From Paramacrobiotus richtersi (lineage: Eukaryota; Tardigrada; Eutardigrada; Parachela; Macrobiotidae), in assembly GCA_034698045.1 (NCBI GenBank), contig JAQGAU010001087.1:1-21525 (forward strand): a stretch of 21,525 nucleotides of DNA, written 5' to 3'. The notes beneath the pieces were generated by a model. The model saw only the letters and a program-made list of their open reading frames with translations, was not told the DNA's origin and made no database searches. Of the stretch, positions 1 through 8,779 are shown in pieces. Position 1 is the first letter of the stretch. Each line of letters starts with the position of its first letter. A program made the translations under genes and the position numbers.

Positions 1-129
1 ATTCTTAAGCTCTAACGGTCGCAAAAAAACAGTGGCGCGATGGTGCCAAATTGGCATCGGTGGGCGTTGCTGAGTTACTGGGGCGACATGTGTTTTGTGG
101 TTGACCAACCGGACGATTATCAACGAGTT

Positions 130-764
130 ATGGTGGACTATGAGCTTCGGTCCAAGGAAATGCTTACAGCTTTCCCAGCAGAAGTTCAGGGTATGCGCGC
201 ATGCACCGGATTTCGCTAAAAGGTTTTTTAACACTAGGATTTCGATTATCGCGGTGTAAGCAACAATCCGCTCGATAAACTAAACTTATTGTATTTGAAA
301 TGTTTACGGTGGTCGTCATATAGCCAGTTCATATACAGATAGATTTCGTGTTAAATTCGATGCAAAACCACGAGTGTGAGAGTTCTATCATTCTCTTTTT
401 TGTCCTAGGATCTTCCCTGCCGAAAAGTGAGTTGTTCGCATTTGTGGCTCTCGTTTCCGATCAGCTGGAAAGCAGGAAATCCGCCGTTGCATGTGAACCG
501 CCTCATCCCAGTATCGTCAACTTCTACAACACCGGCCGAGGAAAAGCTGCTCTGCTCGTGCAACAGTGCCAGGACGTTGTGGGAAATGGCCTCCCGAAGG
601 AATCCAGTTTCACCATCGAAGGATTTCTCTGTCACTTGGATACGCCATCGAAATTGCTCGGTAAACAGGACAGTGTAGTCATTGAGGTCTCGTCCAGCGT
701 CTTCGTTGCAATCCGCTTCCCAAATGCAGACACACGTAACCACTTCATTCAGTTGTCTTATTGA
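130..764 (+). CDS. Uncharacterised gene copy 1, 3' part (two-exon tail)
   Basis: I do not recognise this family. The last exon (409-764, 117 codons plus stop) is open and clearly paralogous to 6404-6780. Both share FVALVSDQLES, ACEP.HPSIVN, TGRGKA, VVGNG.PKES, VIEVSSSVFVA.RFPN and TRNHF. The preceding exon ends at 190 with donor G|GTATGC, and the acceptor is CCTAG|GA at 408. The phase-1 junction gives Gly and matches copy 2. Indels between the copies inside the last exon are in frame, which suggests past selection. Homology to copy 2 continues upstream to about 67, but two short length differences there (about 4 and 7 bases) break the frame. The only clean start is ATG at 130, giving about 138 residues against more than 400 in copy 2. 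It may be a 5'-decayed gene, or a gene running off the window's left edge. The 3' flank also resembles that of copy 2. Confidence 0.6.
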
Positions 765-963
765 TTCGATATGAGCTGTGAATTGTGTTCTGGTATAGGT
801 CTAGGATAAACTGCTTAATGTGCATAAAACCTTTCTTATTTTAAGTGTCGGTCTACGGCGATCCATTCATATCTCTTCGCTACAGGTGTTTCCAATCGCT
901 TTTCTAAAGGATTCTAATGTAAAATATTATGTTTCTGTTATCGTCAGTTGATTTTCTAGTTGC

Positions 964-969
964 AATAAA
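964..969 (+). terminator. Possible polyadenylation signal of gene copy 1
   Basis: This is a canonical AATAAA about 200 bases after the stop at 764, on the coding strand and in DNA that still resembles the 3' flank of copy 2. It is a single short motif in AT-rich DNA, so it is weak evidence alone. Confidence 0.3.
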
Positions 970-1319
970 GCGGCAATGGTTAGCTTCCGTAGCATTCAAC
1001 CGTTACGAAATATTTCACATCCCGTACGGAACCCGAAAACAGATGTACCCATCGTATTTTTATTTCTTTCGGCGTTTCTGGTCCTAATAATATTGACTTC
1101 TTGTCACGCAGTTTCAGAGCTGTATCCTCGGCTCCTAGCAATCCATGCGCCGAGATATTTAATGCAGACATGGTAAAGAGCTGCAGTCACCGAATCGTAC
1201 TGCAATCAATCATGATACTGTTCGAGAAAGAAACCATTAAGCGGTACACGCTCGTCGTAGTGCACTTTTCTGTTATGCTGCCTAATGGTACCTCTTTGGA
1301 TAAATTTAAAATGTGCTCA

Positions 1320-1478
1320 TGAAACTATATGGGTACTACTGTATATGGCCGCAGGACGTATTTTCTCCGAGTGCTAAGTGACCGCAGGACGTTTAGTCTA
1401 CAAAACCAAAAGTCGCGGGACGTTTTGTCGCTGGGATGTTTCAGGCGGACCCTTCGGTCGGCGCGCGCGTGAAACTAT
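1320..1478. mobile_element. 141-bp insertion flanked by a 9-bp direct repeat
   Basis: TGAAACTAT occurs at 1320-1328 and again at 1470-1478. The 141 bases between them are richer in G+C than the surroundings. They carry three related direct repeats built on GCRGGACGT (about 1351, 1383 and 1414) plus a weaker fourth (about 1433, GGGATGTTT). A 9-bp target duplication is typical of Mutator-like elements, but I see no terminal inverted repeats and no coding capacity. A deletion remnant or chance repeat is possible. Confidence 0.4.
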
Positions 1479-1961
1479 GCATTCATCGAACTGATCGCTG
1501 AGGAGCGGGAAGTGCATGGAAAATTTCAGAAGTAGACCGATATCATAAGTACCGTAGACAGCTAAAAACAGTCAATTACGAGTGTGAAAACATACCGCAT
1601 TGTTTAAGTATAGTAACGTTACTCGTTCGCAGTGACGGATCAGACCGAAAATCTGCTTCGAAGTAGTATAATTTTTGGTATCACTTCTGAACCTGGATCT
1701 CAAGAAACCTTAAGGCGGCAGCCGAAGGTGTTTCTTGTACTATGTATCGTGGACAAGGTCATCGATGGACTGACACCGGAACAGTACAAAATCATCGAGC
1801 ATACGTTTCGCGGTATAAAACTATCGTTGAAGACGTTATTTCGCCGAGCATCACTGGATGACGGATCGATGGACGCGTACATGGATTCTGCGATGCCGTG
1901 GAGTTAATAACCAACCGACTACCAGATGAACTCGTGATCTATCCGACAGTCGGATAAAACC

Positions 1962-1969
1962 GGTACAGT
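1962..1969. repeat. Left target-site duplication of the hAT element
   Basis: GGTACAGT, identical to 4746-4753. The flanking NAT-like sequence is continuous across the two copies. Confidence 0.9.
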
Positions 1970-1984
1970 TAGAGATGGCAACGG

Positions 1985-2135
1985 TGTTACCGGTGCGTGT
2001 CGGTGCGGTGCGCGGTGCGGTTCAGGAAGCGCACCGCACCGTTCCGACCGGTTTCGTTCAGACACCGGTGCCTTCGGTGCGGTGCAGGCGCAAAACCGGT
2101 GCACCGCGGTGTACCGTCGGTGCACCGGAAAAACT
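1985..2135. repeat. Left subterminal GGTGCGGTGC-rich zone
   Basis: About ten overlapping words of the type CGGTGCGGTGC, ACCGGTGC and CACCGCACCG on both strands, mirrored at the right end (4575-4735). In hAT elements, clustered subterminal repeats of this kind usually bind the transposase. Confidence 0.75.
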
Positions 2136-2300
2136 GCGACTACCAAAATAATGAGGTAAAATTCAGTTATTTTATTTTTGTGCTGGTGGTAAATCCAAGG
2201 AATACTAACATTTTAACACAATCGAAGCGCAAGCACTGGTTTCTTGGCGACTTTTGGGCATTCACGCTCCGAAAACTGTCAAAATATTGACGAAAACTGG

Positions 2301-2453
2301 CTGACTAGGGTACTGCTAAACACTGGCTATGGCTGGCTGGCTGGCTACCGGCTGGCTGCTGGTTGGCGACTGGTTGGTCAGCGGCTGGACGGTGGTTGGC
2401 TTCTGGCTGGCTACATGGATGGCTAGCTTACGGACGGACGGCTTACTGGTTAA
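2301..2453 (+). repeat. Inner inverted repeat of the hAT element, left arm (GGCTGGCTGG-rich)
   Basis: A run of imperfect GGCTGGCT and GGTTGGCGACTGGTTGG words. Its reverse complement occurs at 4398-4545 with few differences, much better conserved than the rest of the element. An ORF through this arm gives a GWLAGYRLAAGWRLVGQ-like peptide in both arms, but that simply follows from the repeat. Confidence 0.8.
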
Positions 2454-3312
2454 CATATAGTGAATAGAATTCGAGCTACATTTAAAGCAAACATCTGTGT
2501 TCTTGTATGCTCATTCCGTTCGAAATTTATGTTTTATCAAATTCTAAACAACTGAGGAATTTAGTAAGTTACTTTTCCTGATTGCGTATCTGGCAGTGCA
2601 TCGCACTGGTAATATTACTCTAGAAAAGTGCGCTCAGAGATTGCTGGCACTGGATGACCGAATCGAAGGAAGTACGTACATACCTAGGTAGGGCCACATG
2701 AGCTGAAGAATTTAAAGCATTACTAATATAAAGGTATTATTGACCTCCTGAACCCAGCAGCCCGGTAACAGAAGAAATACATTTGTTCCAAATCTTTTTG
2801 GTAACTCTTTTGATTTGTTTTGGTCCTATTTTGTGTAAACAAGGGCAACTTGAGGTTCCAGTCAACTTCTAGACATCAGTGCACATGCACCATATTTCAC
2901 GGCAAAAATTATGTTTTGCTTTAAAATTCACCGCGGAAACGTTCCAACTACTGAAGCGGTTTCATTGGTCAGTTCTTCTAAGGCTTCTCACTGGGTTCAG
3001 TATATGCTCCAATTGTAATTTGCTGTGCACTGTGACAGCAATGGTTTTATTCGGATTTTCGGGTATGATAACCATAAAATGTGGCAAGGATCTAATAGTG
3101 ATGGTCAATTCTGTTTTTTCTCGCTTTCAAGGTATCGTTCGCCTTTTGATAATAATGACGTTTGTTTTTTAGTGATGATTGTTGTTGTTGAGCAACTGGT
3201 GTTTTTTTCGTGTCTGCGGGTAGTTGGTTTGTAGCATGATAAAGGCATGTCGTGCTTAGTAAGTGTGGAAATTCTACGTAAGGGTCGACCCTAATACTAG
3301 GTTCATACTTCT

Positions 3313-3430
3313 CTGTTTTGTGAAAAACAGAAACAGAAAATCTTTTTCTGTTTTCCAAACAGATCAAAACAGAAATTATGTTTGGTCTCTCCAAACATTT
3401 TTCTGTTTTACGTATCTGTTTTAACCTTGT
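3313..3430. repeat. Dense cluster of AAAACAGA / TCTGTTTT words in the hAT core
   Basis: About nine copies of AACAGA or TCTGTT lie on alternating strands within about 120 bases (for example TTCTGTTTT, AAAAACAGA, AAACAGATC). They can pair into several hairpins. No coding content is seen. It could be a nested small element or a protein-binding array. Confidence 0.5.
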
Positions 3431-4397
3431 ATGTTTCGGCGTTTGCTCATACTTTCTGGATCTGTTTCAAGCATGCTCCACCCTGTCAACATTCCGAAAA
3501 AGAGCCAAATATGTAATGCACATATGCATAAGACAACATCATGATGTATTTCTTTGCTGGAAGGAAGTAAAAGGCAGGGTGAAAACTAAAATGAAATGAT
3601 AAACATAGATGGAATTACTAGAGTTAGTAAAATTGGTTCTAACTGCGCACAAAATGAAACTGAATCTTCTTGCTGGTTACTTTACACAAGTACATGGAAA
3701 AAGTATGTTTTACAGTTATGCCCTGCACCGATACACGTACCGGTACGTTTAAATTACGGCAGTTTAAGTAGAGTCTATATTATAGTTATAGCTGTCGTTG
3801 CGGTATGCTCCTATTGCCATTAATTTGTAATAAAGTGATACCTGAACGTTTAAAGCAGTCATTACAGCGAAACTGATCATCATGTACCATGGTTTCTACA
3901 AAAGCGCTTTCAGGTATTCTTTGCACGAGACTGCGAATCTATCTGCATAGAGCAATTGTTCACATTATCAACCCAAAAATTCATGACCTTTCAGATTTTG
4001 CCATAAAAGTAGAAATGGCGCTCTAATGCATTATTAGTGGAACTAAACAGTAATGCAGTCTAATCTCTAATGTCTTCATGAAACTACATAATTTTTGCCT
4101 GATAAGTCGGATTTTTTGTTATGGATACCGGTATTTATACAACTCTGTTTTATGTTAACAATTGTGGGTGTTGTCTACTAGTTGTACCTAAGCCATGACA
4201 ATCATCAGAAAAACCATGCGATTGTTTAGGTGCCATTTTTTTCAAAGCAGTTGTCAAATCTGAAACTTTATTCGGAACTGTAGTCTAAGTTGGAAGTCTG
4301 TAATGCAGAAATAATAATAGAGTTCAGAACATTTAAAATTTGTCGTTAAGTTCCGGTTATTTAGCGATATTTTCGTACCCTATTTACCATGACAATC

Positions 4398-4545
4398 TTA
4401 ACCAGTAAGCCGCCAGTAGGTAGCCATCCATGTAGCCAGCCAGTAGCCAACCACCGTCCAGCCACTGACCAACCAGTCGCCAACCAGCAGCCAGCCGGTA
4501 GCCAGCCAGCCAGCCATAGCCAGTGTTTTGTAGTACCCGGCTGAC
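4398..4545 (-). repeat. Inner inverted repeat of the hAT element, right arm
   Basis: Reverse-complement partner of 2301-2453, beginning TTAACCAGTAAGC to match GCTTACTGGTTAA at the inner end of the left arm. Confidence 0.8.
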
Positions 4546-4574
4546 TATGCTACGAATAGTTAGTCCCGAGGCGG

Positions 4575-4735
4575 TTGCAATGAACCGACTGCACCGACGG
4601 TGCACCGCGGTTTATGCGGTTCGGTGCGCTCTTGGAACCGGTGCGATCGGTGCGGTGCACTATTTCGAACCGTTACCACACCGCACCGAACCGCACCGGT
4701 TAAACCGCGGTGCACCGTCGGTGCGGTGCGACTTT
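4575..4735. repeat. Right subterminal GGTGCGGTGC-rich zone
   Basis: Inverted counterpart of 1985-2135. It is denser in GCACCG words and includes GGTGCACCGCGG on both sides. Confidence 0.75.
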
Positions 4736-4745
4736 GCCATCTCTA

Positions 4746-4753
4746 GGTACAGT
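4746..4753. repeat. Right target-site duplication of the hAT element
   Basis: GGTACAGT, identical to 1962-1969 and directly abutting the right terminal repeat. Confidence 0.9.
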
Positions 4754-5048
4754 ACGTCTGCTATTTATTTACACAAAATCTTATGCTGGTCAAGTTTCTG
4801 CTGGAAGATGGGAGGATTGTCGACAAGCGCACGTTGCATAACTGTTCTGGAGTTAAACAAAGAATGACCGGAGAGAAACAGTTCGAGAAGATAACGGAGC
4901 AGTTCGAAAGGGAAGAGGACGGATATAGGCATTTGAAAAGTAGTTTGGTTTGGTACTGACCGAGGAGAAAAAAGTAATTGAGTAATTTGAGTTGAGTCCT
5001 TGTGCTTGTGCTATCGGTTCTTCTGTATTTCATCATTTTCATGTAGGC

Positions 5049-5262
5049 TGATGTCACTTAAAGTTATACTGACAGTTAAAGTTATAAAGTTATAAAATGT
5101 AAGATCAGGTTTCATGTATTGTTGACCTGCAGAGTATGTAATAGGAAGTACCCGACTACGATGATATCTTCGCGTATTAGTCACAGTATTTCGTCAGTTC
5201 CTTTGGTGAACATATAGCAGTAACCAACAGCAGTTTCGCGGTCTGAACAAAACTATCCCAGT
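5049..5262. repeat. Short AAAGTTATA repeats upstream of gene copy 2
   Basis: AAAGTTATA recurs three times in 5058-5098, the last two copies overlapping in a tandem AAAGTTATAAAGTTATA. The rest holds no start codon with a usable frame into the next exon. The missing 5' end of gene copy 2 should lie here or further upstream, but I could not place it. Confidence 0.45.
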
Positions 5263-6780
5263 CAAGTGTGTCAACAGCACTTCTGGCATCGTTCGTGCGG
5301 CATTCGCGACAAAAACGTCCTGGAGGGACTGCAGAACAAACCGCTGAACAAAAGTGTCGCGAGCTATATATATGTGGATGATGCGGAAGCGCTTTGGGCC
5401 GCGGTTGCTAGTTATTTAGCGGGATTAACGAGTATTACTCTGAAACAGCAGCTGCTACATCGGCTGAAAGAAGGTCACGTGTTGGACATGGGCAAGGTTT
5501 TGCGGGCACTGCTGTCTTGTGAAGCGAGCGTTTCCTGCACCGTGGAGAGACCAGTTAAGGACGTTTTTGTTAATGATCATCCGGTAGTGATCGCTTCCGG
5601 TACGCTGTTTATGGGATATCTGCCGCACCCTATCGGGGTGAAGGATTTCGACCTGGTGTTGTGTACAAAAGAAATCCGCAACTACAAATTTCACTTGATT
5701 CAGCTGGTAGGCAAAATGAACGGAGAAAAGGTTTATATGGAGATGATAACTGGAAATCATGTGCGACTGTTCTTGGGGACTAACAAGCACGGCGAGCATT
5801 ATCTTAGGGTGGGTCTCGATTTCGAAGCGAATCTCGATACGGTACGTGGCTAAACGAGAGTTACGGCGCCGTAACCACCTCATGAGGTGGCTTCGCGAAC
5901 CGTATCTTCGTTTAGCCACGCCTCCGTACCGTATCGAGATTCGCTTCGAATTCGAGACCCACCCATAGAGTACGAAATTCCTGCCTGCACGGATCAGTTA
6001 GCCAGTGGAGCGAAATGTGTTTTATTGCTAAACAAACGGACGATCATCAACAGTACTCTGTACATGAATGACTACGAGCTTCGATATAAGGAAATGCTTC
6101 GAGCAGTTCCAGCAGAAGTTCTAAATTTAGGTAAGTCGCATGCGTTGGAGTTTCCTAAGAGACATAATTGCAGCTACCATGCGGTAAGGGTTGTTCTTAA
6201 AATAATAAACATACTGCACGATAAAATAAACTGGGTGCGTTTGAAATACCTTTCTGCGTAACTATTAACCAGTATTCGTCGTCCAGGTATCATAAACAGG
6301 TCGTATCGTTTGCGCGGAGTTCGAGATACATAAATATGCAGCTCAAGTTGTTCGCTTCTATCATTACTAATTATTTACTATAGAAGTACTATTTTCCTTC
6401 TAGAAGCTTCCGCGCCGAAAAACTCATGGAGTGGATTGTTCACATTTGTGGCCCTCGTTTCCGATCAGCTGGAAAGTAAAAAAGCCGCATTTGCATGTGA
6501 ACCACTTCATCCCAGTATTGTCAACGTTTACAAAACTGGACGTGGAAAAGCCGTTCAGCCTGTTCTGCGCGTACAACAGTGTCAGGAAGTTGTAGGAAAT
6601 GGAGTCCCGAAAGAATCCAACTTTTCCATCGAGGGATTTCATTGTCACTTTGATAGCTCGTGGAAATTGTTCGGTAAACCGGACACTGTGGTTATCGAAG
6701 TCTCGTCCAGCGTCTTTGTGGCAGTCCGCTTCCCAAATGTAGACACACGTAACCACTTCCTCGACTGTCTTTTTGATTAA
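5263..6780 (+). CDS. Uncharacterised gene copy 2 (three visible exons)
   Basis: I do not recognise the family. Visible exons are about 5263-5812, 5969-6130 and 6404-6780. All three read in the same frame. The last intron has good borders, G|GTAAGT at 6131 and TTCTAG|AA at 6403, and the phase-1 junction gives Glu as in copy 1. The first intron (5813-5968 or 5809-5970) consists almost wholly of a palindrome; unspliced, the frame stops at 5851. The protein looks soluble, without signal peptide or membrane segment. It has an alanine- and leucine-rich helical start (YVDDAEALWAAVASYLAG), then mixed beta-rich sequence, and ends VDTRNHFLDCLFD. No ATG lies in frame between the stop at 5221 and the first exon's clear coding, so either an upstream exon is missing or the 5' end is lost. 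It has a paralogue at 67-764 and faces NAT-A tail to tail. Confidence 0.65.
5807..5964. mobile_element. 158-bp palindromic MITE-like element, possibly acting as an intron
   Basis: The arm from GGGTGGGTCTCGA at 5807 is matched by its reverse complement ending TCGAGACCCACCC at 5964. The arms stay nearly identical for about 40 bases, differ by a 5-base indel, and meet at a CCACCTCATGAGGTGG centre (about 5875-5890). A TA lies outside each end (5805-5806 and 5966-5967), as for Tc1/mariner-like insertions. GT and AG dinucleotides sit at the edges so that removal of 156 or 162 bases joins the flanking reading frames without a shift. Confidence 0.75.
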
Positions 6781-7486
6781 GTGAAGTACACATCTTCTGA
6801 AGCATGTTTTAATTGTGAAGTATGTTCTGGTTTGAGACCTGGGTATTTGATTGCATATATTCTTCGGTTTATCCTAATTGTGTGATTTTGGACGGCGATC
6901 AGTTCATGTCTTTGCTGGCAGTTAAAATCGCTTTTCCAAACATGTTAGTAAATTTTTTGTAACCGTTGCAAAACAAATCGTGGTTTGAACAAGGACTCAT
7001 GATGTTATCACAAAAATGAATGTCTGCATCGATACGGCACGGTACCACTAGGAAACATACCATAGGATACCAAAACTAGCTACGAAATAATGAGTGTCGA
7101 AACAAAAATAGGTACCTCCGAACTCGCATTTGCTAATCCTGTTCCAGACAGCCTCCGACTTTCTTTTCAAAAAGGTCAACCCCACTTCGTAGCTTATCGG
7201 TAGCAATATTTTACTGACAATAGAGGAAAGCTGAAAGGAGCAAGAGACAGCGAAACTAAACGCCAGATGTCAAGACTCCGTAACCGCAATCGGGTTGTAC
7301 AGACACTTGTAGTACAAATCGATACTAATTGTGAGTTGATATATACAGTTGTTAGAACTTCATGTTTGCCGTACACAGATCTGATAAATAATTGTGACAG
7401 CTGACAATATAAGGGATATAAAAGATATTCAGCTGTAACCGCAATCGCGTACCACAATATTGTAGTTCAACCAAATACTGAAAAGC
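6781..7486. other. Intergenic stretch between gene copy 2 and NAT-A
   Basis: Both neighbours end towards this stretch, so it should hold two 3' ends. The first roughly 170 bases resemble the 3' flank of gene copy 1. I see no clear AATAAA on either strand close to the stops, and no gene, repeat or RNA structure. Confidence 0.45.
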
Positions 7487-8779
7487 TTAAGCAATATAAA
7501 CCGCAGAAGAACCGATGGCACATGGACTTTTTTCGATTCCTGTTTTCTCCTCGTCTGTCAGTACCAAACCAAAATACTTTTCAAATGCTTTTATCCTGTC
7601 CTCTTCCCTTTCGAACTGCTCCGTTATCTTCTCCGACTCTTTCTCTCCGGCCATTCTTTGTTTAACTCCAGAGCAGTTATGCAACGTGCGCTTGCCGACA
7701 ATCCTCCCATCTTCCAGTAGAAACTTAACCAGCATCAAATTATGCGTGAATAATAATCGCATTGTACTCGTTCTATCCGACATCATTTGATAATCCGGCT
7801 GCGTAAACTCCACGGCATCACAGAATCCATATTCATCCAGCCATTCGTCATCCGGTGATGCTCGGCTAAATAGCGTTTTCATCGGTAGTTTCATACCGGG
7901 AAATGTGTGTTCGGTGATTTTGTACTGTTCTGGTGCAAGACCATCGATGACCTTGTCCATGATATACGGCAAAGGAACCGGTGGGGTATTTGAGCCGTAA
8001 CCAACATCGACAAGATACTGCTGATTATCGATTGTAACGAGACTCGTCATATGGCCCCTGAAAGCAAAAACACCTGAAGTAAATAATTATTATATTTTTT
8101 GTTAATTTCGCGTAGTGTTCTTTAAGCGTCCGATTCTGACAGTAAAGTAAAAGAGACAGTTTGTATTATTCGACCTTATGTTGCTGTGAGCGATGTTTTG
8201 TTAATTATCGAAAAATATGAGAGGTCGCCAAACGTATGACAAATTGCGCCCCGTCCATGATTCAGTTAAGTACTGCTATATTTAACATCTAAATAAGATA
8301 TATGGTATTTGACAGTTTCCTTGCGGTATAAGGCTGTTCGTACCAGAATTCGGGCTCCTTTCCTTGAGTCACTTTTGCCCCCAACGTTACCAAGTTGAAT
8401 CCAACACTTCGCAGCACGGTTGTGAAGAGCATATTCACTTCGGTGCTACAAAACGTACGAACTTTTGTAGCCGGTGATTAAATCTTGACACGTCTCGCTT
8501 TCTACGGAAAACCATCTGTACTTACCAGTATCCACCTCGTCCTCGTGCATCCACGATAACTTTCTGGAACACAGTTTCGGGATCAATAATGATCCTTTTT
8601 TGGTCGTAATGAATTCGAATATTTTCAAACGGGATGTGACCCAAGTGATGCTGCTGCAATCTGATCAAAGATTCGAGTGTTGGTGGTGGTAGCTGCACAT
8701 TTTCCGCGGCGGCTTGGAATCCGGGATAATGAATATACCGGAGATATTGGAGCAGTTGTAAGTTGGTGTAGGTTGCCAT
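7487..8779 (-). CDS. NAT: Arylamine N-acetyltransferase NAT-A (three exons)
   Basis: Exons, in coding order, are 8779-8526, 8445-8344 and 8057-7487, giving 308 residues, a normal length for NATs. Introns are 80 and 286 bp with GTAAGT and GTACGA donors and TTTGTAG and TTTCAG acceptors. NATs transfer acetyl from acetyl-CoA to arylamines, hydrazines or related acceptors through a cysteine intermediate in the cytosol. The triad is visible: Cys85 in RGGYC (codon split TG|C by intron 1), His121 in GHMTSLV and Asp136 in YLVDVGYG. IPFENIRIHY (about 49-58) is the usual N-terminal PFEN motif. The C-terminus (KAFEKYFGLVLTDEEKTGIE) resembles fungal NATs. The start ATG (MATYT) is shared with NAT-B. The gene appears intact and is the closest relative of the pseudogene at 1632-5048. 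The acceptor substrate cannot be told. Confidence 0.93.

Larger units (their letters stand above)
765..1631. other. Intergenic stretch between gene copy 1 and the NAT pseudogene
   Basis: The first roughly 170 bases are 3' flank shared with copy 2 (compare 840-905 with 6890-6945, both containing a TACGGCGATC or GACGGCGATC core followed by TCGCTTTTC). The only other structure I see is the small insertion at 1320-1478. The short open frames here have no recognisable content. Confidence 0.5.
1970..4745. mobile_element. Non-autonomous hAT-type DNA transposon, 2776 bp
   Basis: The ends are perfect 12-base inverted repeats, TAGAGATGGCAA at 1970 and TTGCCATCTCTA ending at 4745. They are bordered by an exact 8-bp duplication, GGTACAGT (1962-1969 and 4746-4753). 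An 8-bp duplication and a CAGAGATGG-like end are hallmarks of the hAT superfamily. Inside each end lies a G+C-rich zone of clustered GGTGCGGTGC and CACCGCACCG words, followed by a longer inverted repeat (2301-2453 against 4398-4545). The AT-rich core (2454-4397) has only short open frames, and I see no hAT transposase, BED finger or dimerisation domain. It would therefore depend on a transposase supplied elsewhere. It interrupts the NAT pseudogene. The flanks rejoin to match the NAT-A coding sequence apart from small differences, so both borders are well defined. Confidence 0.9.
1632..5048 (+). pseudogene. NAT: Arylamine N-acetyltransferase pseudogene split by a hAT element
   Basis: Sequence matching NAT-A exon 3 runs from about 1735 to 1961 and resumes at 4754 to about 5048. 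It includes the GLTPEQYKI, EHTF, KTLFRRAS, LMLVKFLLEDGRIV, KRTLHNCSGVKQRM and ITEQFEREED blocks. About 1632-1710 looks like a decayed exon 2 behind a TTCGCAG acceptor. No exon 1 is evident. The segment that should hold the catalytic His and Asp is unrecognisable. The frame is broken at several points on both sides of the transposon (for example after about 1880 and near 4920), and the 2776-bp insertion is by itself disabling. The closest relative in the window is NAT-A (shared HNCSGVKQRM and EQFEREED), yet this copy lies on the opposite strand. It is almost certainly non-functional. Confidence 0.85.

Noticed and set aside
405-743. Minus-strand 112-codon open frame opposite gene copy 1
   Set aside because: Exact antisense of a well-supported exon. 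A similar antisense frame exists opposite 6436-6756 only because the sense sequences are paralogous.
1919-2426. Open frames in the left end of the hAT element (Arg/Pro/His-rich and GWLAGY-like)
   Set aside because: They are translations of G+C-rich and GGCTGGCT repeats, mirrored at the right end; not proteins.
2879-3823. Several 70-100 codon frames in the transposon core as possible transposase
   Set aside because: None shows hAT transposase motifs, they overlap on both strands, and their composition is that of AT-rich noncoding DNA.
5455-5919. Minus-strand 154-codon open frame opposite gene copy 2
   Set aside because: Antisense shadow that runs into the palindrome; no domain and no ortholog-like conservation.
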